Shown here: positions 56,452-64,000 of the stretch, in pieces | How positions within the stretch are numbered: the stretch's first letter is position 1 | How the letters are laid out: each line of letters begins with the position of its first letter | NCBI GenBank assembly: GCA_017577575.1 | Contig: PKRG01000002.1 | Span: forward strand, 131,355 to 195,354 | DNA length: 64,000 nt | Direction of reading: 5' to 3' | Source of the DNA: Acidimicrobiia bacterium | Lineage (GTDB): Bacteria > Actinomycetota > Acidimicrobiia > Spongiisociales > ZC4RG35 | Notes under the pieces: model-generated | The model's input: the letters and a program-made list of their open reading frames with translations, nothing else | Told to the model about the DNA's origin: nothing | The model's database searches: none | Program-made: the position numbers and the translations under genes

Positions 56452-57491
56452 GCGGCCGCGCCGTCGCCGCCGGGACGTCGCTCGTCGCCGGGGCCGAGAC
56501 CCGCGTCTCCCGGTCGCTCCCGAGGCTGTTCGGGTCGATCGCCGCGGTGGGCGCGGTGTTGGCCGCGGTGCCGCTGTGGGTCGGCGACTCCCGGGTCAGG
56601 ATGGGCGTGGCGATCCTCGGCCTGGCCTTCGCCTGCTACGCCATCGGCTTCAACCTGATCTTCGGCAGCACCGGACAGCTGTTCCTCTGCGTCGGCGCCC
56701 TCGCCGGGGTGGGCGGCTACGGCACCGCCCTCCTCGCCGATCGGGTCGGCGTGCCGGTCGTCGCCGCCCTGGTCCTCGCGGCCCTCGGCGCCGCCCTCGT
56801 CGGTGGGCTGCTCAGCTGGGTGGCGGTGCGGCGGTCGCTCGGCGTGATCTTCGCCGGGATCATCACGCTGATCTTCGCCTTGTCGTTCGAGAACCTGGTG
56901 CTGGGCGCCAGCACGATCACCGGTGGCGACTCCGGGATCCAGGTGTCGGCCGGATCCGGCACCTTCCTGCGTGAGCGGACCACGGCCTACTACGTGATGC
57001 TCGGGCTGGTGCTGCTGTGCCTGGTGGTGCACGGGCTGCTGCGCCGCTCCCGGGTCGGCTGGGCGTTCCGGGCCCTGCGCGACGACGAGGTGGCCGCCGA
57101 ACTGGCCGGCGTCGATGTGGCCCGCTACCGCGTCTATGCGGCCCTCGTCGGATCGGCGATGCTGGGGCTGGCCGGTGGCACCTACGCCCTCATCGCCGGA
57201 CGGGTGAGTCCCACCACGTACGGGTTCGCCCAGGTCGACGTGGTGGTGATCGTGATGCTCGCCTTCGGCGGGATCGGCACTCTGGTCGGGCCGGTGCTGG
57301 GGGCGACGGTGTTCACGATCCTCGACGAGCTGTTGATCGAGTTGGGGCAGCTGCGTCTGCTCGCCTACGGGGTGCTGATCATCGTCCTGTTCCTGTGGAT
57401 CCGCCGCGGTCTGATACCGACCCTGGCCGAGCTGGTCAGACGGAAGCCCGGTTCCCCACCCGGAACCGCCCCGGATGGAGAACCGGGCTGA
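56448..57491 (+). CDS. Branched-chain-type ABC permease, LivM type
   Basis: The second permease, 347 residues with roughly nine or ten helices. LAFACYAIGFNLIFGSTGQLFLCVGALAGVGGYGTALLA is the LivM core; the coupling loop is GWAFRALRDDEVAAELAGVD, and MLAFGGIGTLVGPVLGATVFTILDELL follows. The first ~25 residues before the first helix are not typical and may reflect a start further downstream, although the GTG overlap with LivH is convincing. It converges with the O-demethylase gene across eight bases. Confidence 0.92.
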   Translation: MSGRAVAAGTSLVAGAETRVSRSLPRLFGSIAAVGAVLAAVPLWVGDSRVRMGVAILGLAFACYAIGFNLIFGSTGQLFLCVGALAGVGGYGTALLADRVGVPVVAALVLAALGAALVGGLLSWVAVRRSLGVIFAGIITLIFALSFENLVLGASTITGGDSGIQVSAGSGTFLRERTTAYYVMLGLVLLCLVVHGLLRRSRVGWAFRALRDDEVAAELAGVDVARYRVYAALVGSAMLGLAGGTYALIAGRVSPTTYGFAQVDVVVIVMLAFGGIGTLVGPVLGATVFTILDELLIELGQLRLLAYGVLIIVLFLWIRRGLIPTLAELVRRKPGSPPGTAPDGEPG

Positions 57492-57499
57492 CGTTCAGC

Positions 57500-58903
57500 T
57501 CAGGACGACTGCCCTTTGCGCCACTTCCCCCCGTAGGCCTCCCGGGCGTCCTTGGAGAACGGGGTGGGACCGACCCTGACTCGGATCTCGGTCTGGCGAT
57601 GCCGCTCGACGGTGGGCTTCGACGTCCCGCCGTCCTCCTCGCCCCACACGAGGATCAGCTCGTCTCCCTCCTCCACCGACGGATGGGCGGTGCCGAGGGA
57701 GAGGAATGCCCGCTCGTTGAAGCTGTAGCCGGCGAACATCGAGAACCCGACCAGCTCGTCGTCGCGCAGCACCATGTCGTAGGAGGCAGAGGCGTAGTTG
57801 GAGAGCGGGAGGTCTATGTACTTGTAGTTGTCGCCTTCCGGCTCGAACAGCGACCTCCACACCCGGACCACGTCGTCGGGATCCCACTCGTAGGTGACCT
57901 TCTTCCACTGCTGCTCCGGATCCAACGCCTCGAGGGCCTCCCGGCCGATGAAGTCGTGGTCGAACTTGATGTAGAAGCCGTAGCCGAGCGCGTGGGGGGT
58001 GAGGTAGTAGTCCTCGATGTCGTCGGAGACGAAGCTGCCGGCGAGGGAGCCGACGGCCTCGTAGCGATCGGCGGGCAGCCACTCCCGGTACGACTTCATC
58101 CGCTCCCCCGTGTACACGGCGGGAAGCGGCGAGGGGATCCATCCCGACTCGAGGGTGTTGGTGGCATAGGCCCGGGAGCCGACCTGGCGGATGCCGAACT
58201 CCTCCCCCGCCTCGAGGATCGCCGCCTTCACCTCGGCGCCCTCCTCGTAGGGCCCCCAGATCTCCACGCCCGGCTCGCCCGCCATGCCGTGCCGGAAGGC
58301 GGGGACCTCGCGGCCGGCCACCTTCATCTTGCCGATGTGGAAGAACTTGATGTCGGGGAGCGGACCGCCGTTCAGCTTCTCGACGATCTTCATGGCGTTG
58401 GGGCCCTGGATCTCGTAGCGGTAGTGGCGCCGCTTCACCGGCTGGTCGCCGGGACGTGACGGGGAACGGTCGTCGCGGGCGTATTCGACGTCGTGGCCGC
58501 CGGTCTCGCAGTGGAACTGCACCCAGTTGATCGTGGGCTCCCGCCCTACCAGGTTGAAGCGGTTCTCGTCGAGGCGGAACAGGATCACGTCGCCTATCAC
58601 GTACCCGTCGTAGTTGCACGGCACGAAGTGCTTGGCCCGATCGGTCGTGAAGTTGGCGAAGCTGTTGATGGCCAGGCTCTGGAGCATCGCGAAGGCGTCA
58701 GGGCCTTCGACCATGAGCTCGGCCATGTGGTGGGACTGGTCGAAGAGAACAGCGGTCGTCCGCCAGGCCCGCTGCTCGTCCCGCCAGTTGCTGAACTCGG
58801 GGGCCACCACCGGGTACACGTAGGCCCCGATCTGGGAGTTGCGCAACATGTGGACGGGGTTGTCGACCGACTGGAGGACGTCTTCCAGGCTCCTCTTGGT
58901 CAT
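57500..58903 (-). CDS. Aminomethyltransferase-like aryl O-demethylase (LigM/DesA-like)
   Basis: A 467-residue protein of the glycine-cleavage T-protein fold with the N-terminus of the tetrahydrofolate-dependent O-demethylases LigM and DesA (LEDVLQSVDNPVHMLRNSQIG). VLFDQSHHMAELMVEGPDA and YEIQGPNAMKIVEKLNG are the folate-binding parts; FIGREALEALDP and the DYYLTPHALGYGFYIKFDHDF stretch are T-protein-like. Such enzymes move the methyl group of vanillate or syringate to tetrahydrofolate. Next to pob/pca genes this would feed vanillate to protocatechuate (inference). GAGGAGGAG precedes the ATG at 58903. Alternative: dimethylsulfoniopropionate demethylase-like DmdA proteins share the fold. Confidence 0.78.
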   Translation of the reverse strand: MTKRSLEDVLQSVDNPVHMLRNSQIGAYVYPVVAPEFSNWRDEQRAWRTTAVLFDQSHHMAELMVEGPDAFAMLQSLAINSFANFTTDRAKHFVPCNYDGYVIGDVILFRLDENRFNLVGREPTINWVQFHCETGGHDVEYARDDRSPSRPGDQPVKRRHYRYEIQGPNAMKIVEKLNGGPLPDIKFFHIGKMKVAGREVPAFRHGMAGEPGVEIWGPYEEGAEVKAAILEAGEEFGIRQVGSRAYATNTLESGWIPSPLPAVYTGERMKSYREWLPADRYEAVGSLAGSFVSDDIEDYYLTPHALGYGFYIKFDHDFIGREALEALDPEQQWKKVTYEWDPDDVVRVWRSLFEPEGDNYKYIDLPLSNYASASYDMVLRDDELVGFSMFAGYSFNERAFLSLGTAHPSVEEGDELILVWGEEDGGTSKPTVERHRQTEIRVRVGPTPFSKDAREAYGGKWRKGQSS

Positions 58904-58928
58904 CTTCTCCTCCTCGGCTCTCCGGTTC

Positions 58929-58949
58929 GCGTACCGTACGTCCGTACGC
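58929..58949. promoter_or_regulatory. Inverted repeat in the O-demethylase promoter
   Basis: GCGTAC (58929-58934) and GTACGC (58944-58949) flank a nine-base centre with an inner CGTACG, and a third GCGTAC lies at 58953-58958. On the minus strand the repeat overlaps a possible TTGTGT-N18-TACGGT promoter, so it is a candidate repressor site, for example for a TetR-type protein encoded elsewhere. The 240-base gap 58904-59143 otherwise holds only the hairpin at 59091-59141. Confidence 0.45.
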
Positions 58950-59090
58950 CCAGCGTACACAACTACTCCGAGACACGCCGGAGAGAAGCAGTCTGAGGCG
59001 CACAACAGCGGAGACCGGATGCGACGCGCTCGTGAGGCTCTCGCCCGTCACCCACCCCATGCTCGGACACGAGCGTGCAGTCCCGTTCCC

Positions 59091-59141
59091 GTTCTGTGGG
59101 TCGGATCCGGCGCCGTTGGCGCCGGATCCGACCCACAGAAC
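59091..59141. terminator. Long hairpin terminator after the CoA-transferase gene
   Basis: Perfect 24-base arms (59091-59114 and 59118-59141) with a GTT loop lie two bases after the CoA-transferase stop on the minus strand. It resembles the hairpin at 45327-45375: over 22 aligned bases of the left arm 17 match, and both arms have changed together. Confidence 0.8.
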
Positions 59142-59143
59142 CG

Positions 59144-60289
59144 TCAGGCGTCGTTCGCCAGCCAGGCGCGGATCTCGGCGTCGTGCTCGCCGAGGCCGGG
59201 TGCCGGCCGCCGGTAGGTGGGCGGCGTAGACGAGAGCGCGATCGGAGACGCCACGGTCCGCTCCCCGGCGGCCTCCACCACCGGCCCGAGGCCCAGGTCG
59301 GCAGCGAGCCGGAACGCCTGGCCTACCGTGTTGATCGGACCGGCGGGGACCCCGGCCCGGTTCAACTCGTGGACCCAGTGGGCGACCGGCTGCCGGCGGA
59401 ACGTGTCGGTGAGGATCTCGTCGAGGGCGTCGACGTTGGCGACCCGGGCGGTGTTGGTCGAGAAGCGCTCGTCGCCCGCCAGGTGATCCAGGTCGCACAC
59501 TCCGGCGAGCGCCCGGAACTGGTTGTCGTTGCCGCAGGCGACCACGAACCAGCCGTCGGCGGCTTCGAAGGTCTGGTAGGGGGCGATCGACGGGTGGCGG
59601 TTCCCGAGCCGCGGCGGGTCCTCCCCCGTGGCCAGGTAGCCGGAAGCCTGGTTCAAAAGCCCCGCCAGCGCCGCCCCCATCAACGACACCTCCACATGCT
59701 GGCCTTCGCCGGTGACGTTGCGGTGGTGGAGGGCGGCCAGAGTGCCGACGGTCGCTTGGAGGGCGGCGATGTGGTCGATCAGGGCCACCCCCACCTTGTA
59801 CGGCGGGCCGTCGGGCGGGCCGGTGATGCTCATCAGGCCCGACATCGCTTGCACCAACAGGTCGTAGCCGGCGAGCCCGGCTGCCTGCGGGGCCGAGCCG
59901 AAAGCGGTGATCGACACGTATATGGACCCGGGGTTGCGCTCCCGCACCGACTCGTAGTCGAGCCCGAAGCGGGCCAGGGTGCCGGGACGGAAGTTCTCCA
60001 CGACGATGTCGGCCCGGTTGGCCAACCGCACGGCCAGCTCTCGATCTTCGGGGTCGTTCAGGTCGATGGTCACCGACCGCTTGTTGCGGTTGAGGCCGAC
60101 GTAGTACGACGCCGCGCCGGCGTCGGTCCACGGCGGACCCCAGGCGCGCGTGTCGTCGCCGGTGTCGGGTCGTTCCACCTTGATGACGTCGGCGCCGAGG
60201 TCACCGAGGGTCATCGCCAGGTAGGGGCCGGCGAGGACCCGTGAGAAGTCGGCCACCAGCAGCCCGGAGAGCGGGCCTTCTTTCACCAC
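59144..60289 (-). CDS. CaiB/BaiF family III CoA-transferase
   Basis: A 381-residue family III CoA-transferase, which moves CoA between carboxylic acids through an aspartyl-CoA intermediate. VADFSRVLAGPYLAMTLGDLGADVIKVERP is the typical N-terminus, NRNKRSVTIDL and VVENFRPGTLARFGLDY follow, and the catalytic aspartate is expected in KVGVALIDHIAAL. GEGQHVEVSLMGAALAGLL is also conserved. The substrate cannot be told. It is the last gene of the leftward sugar-acid operon, 13 bases after the aminotransferase gene. Its GTG start is followed by another GTG; either is possible. Confidence 0.9.
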   Translation of the reverse strand: MVKEGPLSGLLVADFSRVLAGPYLAMTLGDLGADVIKVERPDTGDDTRAWGPPWTDAGAASYYVGLNRNKRSVTIDLNDPEDRELAVRLANRADIVVENFRPGTLARFGLDYESVRERNPGSIYVSITAFGSAPQAAGLAGYDLLVQAMSGLMSITGPPDGPPYKVGVALIDHIAALQATVGTLAALHHRNVTGEGQHVEVSLMGAALAGLLNQASGYLATGEDPPRLGNRHPSIAPYQTFEAADGWFVVACGNDNQFRALAGVCDLDHLAGDERFSTNTARVANVDALDEILTDTFRRQPVAHWVHELNRAGVPAGPINTVGQAFRLAADLGLGPVVEAAGERTVASPIALSSTPPTYRRPAPGLGEHDAEIRAWLANDA

Positions 60290-60302
60290 GGCCCAGATGA
60301 TG

Positions 60303-61451
60303 TCATCCGGAGAGAGCGGCGGCGAGCCGCTCGAGGCCGGCGACGATGTCCTCCTCGGCAGCGGCCAGCGACACCCGCACCGCCCCCGCTCCCCCGGCCC
60401 CGAAGGTGGATCCGGGAGCGACCGCCACGCCGTGTTCGACGACGAGGCGGCGGCAGAACTCCATCGGGTCGCCGATGCGATCGCCGAGCGGCAGCCACAG
60501 GTAGAAGGCGCCGTCGGGTCGGTGGTGCGGTAGGCCCAGCTCTTCGGCGGCGGCGACCGCCCGGTCCCGCCGACGTTGGTACGTCTGGCGCATCTCGGCG
60601 ACGAAGTCCTGCGGGCCTTCCAGAGCGGCGAGCGCCGCCTTCTGGGCGGGGCCGTTGACGCAGGCGATCAGCGCCTCCTGCATCTTGGTGAGGGTCTCGA
60701 TCACCGCCAGCGGGCCCGACACGTACGCCACCCGCAGGCCGGTCATGGCGTAGGTCTTGGAGAAGCTGTGCACCGACAAGACCCGGTCGGGGGCGATCGG
60801 CGCCGGCGACGGGGCGACTTCGCCTTCGAAGACGATCTGGTCGTAGCACTCGTCCGACAGGAGCCACAGGTCGTGGCGTTCGGCGAGCTCGCACAGGGCG
60901 GCGAGGCGGTCCTGGTCGACGACGGTGCCTAGAGGGTTGGACGGGCTGTTGACGAGCAGGATCCGGGTCCGGTCGGTGATGAGCGGCTCGATCGTCTCCG
61001 GGTCGGGCAGGTAGCCGCTCTCGGAGCGAAGGGGATAGGCGACGGGAGTGGCGCGGGCGATGCGGGCGGCCATGGCGTAGTTGGGCCACCCGGGGTCGGG
61101 CACCAGGATCTCGTCACCGGCCGTGGTGAGGCCGAGGATGGACACCGACAGGCCCTGCATCGACCCGGCGGAGATCAGGACCTGGCTCGGCTCGACGTCG
61201 ATGCCGTTGACCTGCCGCAGCTTGGCGGCGCACGCCTCCCGCAGCTCGGGGATGCCGGCGTTGGGGGTGTAGCCGGTCTCGCCGGCCATGACCGAGTCGG
61301 CCATCGCCTGGCGGATGTGCTCGGGCGGGATCCGGTCGGGTTGGCCGACCTCGAGGCGGATGACCGGTCCGGGCTGTGCCCAGGCGAGGTCCATCAGCGC
61401 CCGGATGCCCGAACGGGGCAGGTCTTGCATTTCGCGGGGGATATGGGCCAC
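60303..61451 (-). CDS. Class I/II PLP-dependent aminotransferase
   Basis: A 382-residue fold-type I aminotransferase of the aspartate-aminotransferase family. GQPDRIPPEHIRQAM and GYTPNAGIPELREACAAKL open the fold, NSPSNPLGTV contains the substrate-carboxylate region, and the Schiff-base lysine is K232 in SFSKTYAMTGLRVAY. Its substrate is unknown; by position it could aminate a 2-oxo acid made by the aldolase step. The GTG at 61451 shares one base with the preceding stop (TAGTG), consistent with coupled translation in the operon. Confidence 0.9.
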   Translation of the reverse strand: MAHIPREMQDLPRSGIRALMDLAWAQPGPVIRLEVGQPDRIPPEHIRQAMADSVMAGETGYTPNAGIPELREACAAKLRQVNGIDVEPSQVLISAGSMQGLSVSILGLTTAGDEILVPDPGWPNYAMAARIARATPVAYPLRSESGYLPDPETIEPLITDRTRILLVNSPSNPLGTVVDQDRLAALCELAERHDLWLLSDECYDQIVFEGEVAPSPAPIAPDRVLSVHSFSKTYAMTGLRVAYVSGPLAVIETLTKMQEALIACVNGPAQKAALAALEGPQDFVAEMRQTYQRRRDRAVAAAEELGLPHHRPDGAFYLWLPLGDRIGDPMEFCRRLVVEHGVAVAPGSTFGAGGAGAVRVSLAAAEEDIVAGLERLAAALSG

Positions 61452-62278
61452 TACTCCTCCTCCCAGACGATGCGGCGGGCGTTGCCTCCCAGCACGGCAG
61501 CCCGCTCCGTGGGCGAGAGGCCGGGCAAGTGCTGGTCGACCAGCTCCAGCATCCGGCCGTAACCGGGGTCGTCGAGGATCCACGGGAAGTCGCTCGCCCA
61601 CATGACCCGCTCGGTCCCGAACGCCTCGACCACACGGCGGGTGACCCCGGCCAGGTCGGGATACGGCCAGGGCTGGTGGCTGAAGGCGTAGGACCCGGAG
61701 AGGATCACGCTCACGTTCGGGTAGGCGGCGAGGCCGCGGATCCTCGCTTCTGCGGGCTGGGGGATGTCCGACTCGATCCGGGGCCGAAGCCGGTCGTCGA
61801 CTCCGATGCCCCCTTGGGTCAGGCCGGTGTGGTTGAGGACGACCGCCAGGTCGGGGAGCCGCCGGCACACCTCGTGGACTTCCTCCACGTCGTCGGGCCG
61901 CGGGTACAGCCACAGCAGGCTCCCGTCGGAGGCGAGCCGCTCCAGCACCGCCCAGGGCACCCCGGCCGGGAAGCCGAACATGCGCAGTCCCCGCATCCCG
62001 GTGGCCGCCAGCCGGTCGGCGACCTTTCCGGCGTCCTGTTCGCCGTCCCACACGCCGATGCCGGCGTAGCGACCCGGGTGGCGGCGGACGGCGTCGGACA
62101 CGTAGCCGTCTTCGGGCCCGAGCGGCACCAGGACGGCGGCGTCGACGCCGTGGGCGGCCATCGTCTCTTCCAGCAGCTCCACGGGAGCCGACCGCTCGGC
62201 GGGGGCGATGGCGTCGACGGTGCGGTCGGGGTCGTCGGCTTTCGACAGGAAGACGTGGAGGTGGGCGTCGACGATCAC
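61451..62278 (-). CDS. Amidohydrolase 2 family TIM-barrel hydrolase
   Basis: A 275-residue metal-dependent hydrolase of the PF04909 group, which includes ACMS decarboxylase and 2-pyrone-4,6-dicarboxylate or sugar-lactone hydrolases. The metal motif DAHLHVF is at the N-terminus, LAVVLNHTGL provides the next histidine, and MWASDFPWI is the C-terminal aspartate motif. In an operon with KDG kinase and KDPG aldolase a sugar-lactone hydrolase is plausible (inference). The GTG start overlaps the aldolase stop (GTGA). Confidence 0.87.
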   Translation of the reverse strand: MIVDAHLHVFLSKADDPDRTVDAIAPAERSAPVELLEETMAAHGVDAAVLVPLGPEDGYVSDAVRRHPGRYAGIGVWDGEQDAGKVADRLAATGMRGLRMFGFPAGVPWAVLERLASDGSLLWLYPRPDDVEEVHEVCRRLPDLAVVLNHTGLTQGGIGVDDRLRPRIESDIPQPAEARIRGLAAYPNVSVILSGSYAFSHQPWPYPDLAGVTRRVVEAFGTERVMWASDFPWILDDPGYGRMLELVDQHLPGLSPTERAAVLGGNARRIVWEEE

Positions 62279-62871
62279 TGCAGCAACCTCGCCAGCTCGG
62301 CCGGGATGGTGTCGGGACGGGTCAGCGCCGAGCCCAGGCCGACGGCGACGGCGCCTGCTTCGAGCCATGCCTCGACGTCGCCTATCCCGATGCTCCCGGT
62401 GGGCACCACCGGGAACCTGCCGAACGGACCCTGGAGGGCCTCGAGGTAGGCGATGCCGAGCACCCCGGCGGGGAAGAGCTTCACCGCCGGGGCCCCGAGG
62501 CGAAACGCCTCCGCCACCTCCGACGGCGTCATCACCCCGGGGACGATCGGCAGGCCCCGGTCGAGGGAGTGGGTGACGAGCCTGGGGTCGAGGTGGGGCG
62601 TGACGCAGAAGTCGACGCCGAGCGACGCCAAGGAGTCGACCTGGTCGACGCGGGTGACGGTGCCGGCACCGACGAGCGTGTCGGCGCCGAGCTCGTCGCG
62701 GATCCGCTCGATGGCGGTGAGGGCCCCGGGCTTGTCGAGCGTGCATTCGATGGCCCGCACCCCCTGACCATGCAGGCGTCGGGCCAGCTCGACCCCGACG
62801 GTGTCGGGCTCGTCCATGCGGAGGATCGCCAGCAGCCGGGCGTCGGAGAGGCGAGCGACGATGTCTCTCAT
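62275..62871 (-). CDS. KDPG/KHG aldolase
   Basis: A 198-residue class I aldolase that cleaves 2-keto-3-deoxy-6-phosphogluconate to pyruvate and glyceraldehyde-3-phosphate. The Schiff-base lysine is K131 in PAVKLFPAG; the catalytic glutamate is in IECTLDKPGAL (position equivalent to E45 of the E. coli enzyme); GAGTVTRVDQ and VVPTGSIG bind phosphate. The ATG at 62871 overlaps the kinase stop (ATGA); an ATG further upstream lies inside the kinase. Together with the kinase it completes the lower part of the hexuronate/Entner-Doudoroff route. Confidence 0.92.
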   Translation of the reverse strand: MRDIVARLSDARLLAILRMDEPDTVGVELARRLHGQGVRAIECTLDKPGALTAIERIRDELGADTLVGAGTVTRVDQVDSLASLGVDFCVTPHLDPRLVTHSLDRGLPIVPGVMTPSEVAEAFRLGAPAVKLFPAGVLGIAYLEALQGPFGRFPVVPTGSIGIGDVEAWLEAGAVAVGLGSALTRPDTIPAELARLLQ

Positions 62872-63821
62872 CGTTTCACTCCTCCGTGCTGCTGGGCGTC
62901 CCACGGGTCGGCCACCAGGGCGTCACCGAACAGACCGTAGGCGGTCACCATCGCTCCGGCGGCGAGCCGCACCGTCTCGTCGAGCGACTGCCGCTCGAAG
63001 GTGGCGAGGAAGGTCCCGAACATGGCGTCGCCCGCCCCGACCGGGTCGAGCACCTCGGCCTCCATCTCGGCTGTCGCCGTCTCCTCCGACGTGGCGGCGT
63101 AGAGACGGAAGCGGACGTTGCGTCCCACGCCTCGCTTCGTCGACCCGACCGCCACCTGCAGCCCGAAGTGCTCCACCGCCGCCCGATGGATCTCCTCTTC
63201 GGGCGCGTCGAGGCCGAGACGAGCCAGGTCCTGGGGGCTGGCGGAGAGGATGTCGGCCCGGTCGAGGACGCTTCGGATCCACCCGAAGGCCTCCTCGACC
63301 GACCACAGGGAGGAGCGGTAGTTGACGTCGAGGGCAACGGTCGCCCCGACCGCCCGGGCGGCGTCGATGGCGGATTCGGTCGCCTCTCTCGGGGCCGCGC
63401 CCAGGGCGGCGGTGATGCCGCTCACCACCAAGCAGGTGTCCTCGTCGAGGAGCTCCTTCCAGTCGGCGGCCGGGTCGGGCCAGAGGGCGAAGGAGGTGTC
63501 GGCCCGGTCGTAGACGATGCGGGAAGGCCGCGGCGGCACCGACTGCTCGAGGAAGTAGAGGCCGACGCGGCCTTCCTCGGGGCGGCGCAGCACCGTGGCG
63601 ACGCCGTTGGCGGCAGCGTGACGGGCGACCAGGTTCCCGAGCGGGGAGGCGGGAAGCGTCGACACCCAGGTCGCTTCCATCCCCTGGCGACGGGCGGCGA
63701 TCGCCACGTTCAGCTCGGCGCCGCCGACCGGCGCCGCGAACCAGCTCGTGGCCTCGAGCGGCACCCCGACGGGGGTCGTGAGGCGGATCATCGCCTCACC
63801 GAATGTCACCAACCGTTTCAT
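62868..63821 (-). CDS. PfkB-family sugar kinase, probable 2-keto-3-deoxygluconate kinase
   Basis: A 317-residue ribokinase-fold kinase. LVTFGEAMIRLTTP and PVGGAELNVAIAARR are the KDG-kinase-like N-terminus, SSLWS and VNYR follow the ALDVNYR pattern of KDG kinases, and the catalytic base is D265 in DPVGAGDAMFG. It would phosphorylate 2-keto-3-deoxygluconate for the aldolase encoded next. The ATG overlaps the stop of the upstream permease gene (ATGA), so uptake and catabolism share one operon. Confidence 0.92.
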   Translation of the reverse strand: MKRLVTFGEAMIRLTTPVGVPLEATSWFAAPVGGAELNVAIAARRQGMEATWVSTLPASPLGNLVARHAAANGVATVLRRPEEGRVGLYFLEQSVPPRPSRIVYDRADTSFALWPDPAADWKELLDEDTCLVVSGITAALGAAPREATESAIDAARAVGATVALDVNYRSSLWSVEEAFGWIRSVLDRADILSASPQDLARLGLDAPEEEIHRAAVEHFGLQVAVGSTKRGVGRNVRFRLYAATSEETATAEMEAEVLDPVGAGDAMFGTFLATFERQSLDETVRLAAGAMVTAYGLFGDALVADPWDAQQHGGVKR

Positions 63822-64000
63822 CTGTCCCTCCGGGAGAAAACGACCACTGCGACGATGATCAAGATGCCGGTGACCACGCCCTGGAACAGGGGGTCGACTC
63901 CCTGGAGGTTCATGGCGTTGCGGAGCACCGCCGGGAACAGGCCCTGCGTCTTATAAAAATCCCCGCGCCAACGAGACGCACTCCTACATAGTATGCTCTT
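63818..64000 (-). CDS. Sugar ABC transporter permease (RbsC-like), C-terminus only
   Basis: The final ~45 residues of a membrane protein are visible, ending ALRNAMN-like then NLQGVDPLFQGVVTG and ILIIVAVVVFSRRDR. A hydrophobic helix with a short basic tail in this arrangement is typical of the last helix of ribose-type (BPD_transp_2) permeases. The stop overlaps the kinase ATG. Upstream of the codon near 63950 the translation (WRGDFYKTQ) no longer resembles a permease and the base composition drops to about 46% G+C, so the outermost ~50 bases may not belong here. Confidence 0.6.
   Translation of the reverse strand, partial: KSILCRSASRWRGDFYKTQGLFPAVLRNAMNLQGVDPLFQGVVTGILIIVAVVVFSRRDR

Noticed and set aside
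1..64000. CRISPR arrays, rRNA operons or prophage genes
   Set aside because: No regularly spaced direct repeats, no rRNA-like conserved stretches and no phage structural or integrase proteins were found on either strand.

Overview
The window is high-GC DNA (visibly near 70% G+C) from an actinobacterium, most likely Acidimicrobiia-like. Reasons: two F420-type luciferase-like oxidoreductases, a topoisomerase I with repeated C-terminal GRYGPY modules instead of zinc fingers, a tmk-holB pair beside topA, an actinobacterial type of sigma-factor partner-switching module with GGTTT-N16-GGGTA promoters, frequent GTG/TTG starts, ATGA/GTGA gene overlaps, and several promoters whose -10 box sits only 6-8 bases from the start codon (leaderless transcripts). 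The class-level assignment is inference. No tRNA, rRNA, CRISPR array, transposase or prophage was seen, and no gene-free stretch exceeds 300 bases.

Region 1 (1-12.8 kb) is core and general metabolism. It holds holB (cut by the window edge), tmk and an MFS carrier in one overlapping operon, the divergent topA, a lipoprotein hydrolase, an RHH/LLM pair, a serine hydrolase with a histidine phosphatase, glycerate 2-kinase, an NmrA-like protein and a cyclopropane fatty acid synthase. Region 2 (12.8-19.9 kb) is a general-stress island: a membrane SpoIIE-type phosphatase, an RsbW-like ATPase, a STAS antagonist and a SigB/SigF-type sigma factor carrying an extra N-terminal domain that resembles a degenerate RsbW. 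Four nearby genes (a 61-residue membrane protein, a shortened DUF72 protein, a membrane protein and Dps) each have a near-perfect GTTT-N15/16-GGGTA promoter, so the module and part of its likely regulon lie together.

Region 3 (20-34 kb) is mixed. It has a SIR2-like gene broken by a frameshift, a FAD-linked oxidase, a sensor kinase, a cupin, DUF2786 and YjbR proteins, an SDR, a lipoprotein with an internal duplication, an ArsR-SRPBCC pair with an operator over the start codon, and a MalY/PatB-type lyase with DUF488. Region 4 (34-45.3 kb) is a sugar-catabolic island: SDR, DeoC, ROK kinase, GntR regulator, SIS protein, two Gfo/Idh/MocA dehydrogenases, a TIM-barrel isomerase, a FAD oxidoreductase, a PTE-family hydrolase and a GMC oxidoreductase. 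Copies of a TTGTCTAGACAA-like palindrome in three promoter regions probably bind the GntR protein.

Region 5 (45.4-58.9 kb) is aromatic catabolism by the protocatechuate branch of the beta-ketoadipate pathway: an IclR regulator, pcaIJ, divergent pobA-pcaC-pcaH-pcaG-pcaB-pcaD, a five-gene branched-chain-type ABC importer and a LigM-like O-demethylase. Together they could take up methoxylated or hydroxylated benzoates, demethylate or hydroxylate them to protocatechuate, cleave the ring and form 3-oxoadipyl-CoA. The final thiolase is not in the window. Region 6 (59.1-64 kb) is a sugar-acid operon read leftward: a sugar ABC permease (C-terminus only), KDG kinase, KDPG aldolase, amidohydrolase, aminotransferase and a family III CoA-transferase. 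The last ~50 bases at the right edge look unlike the rest and may be a contig-end artefact.
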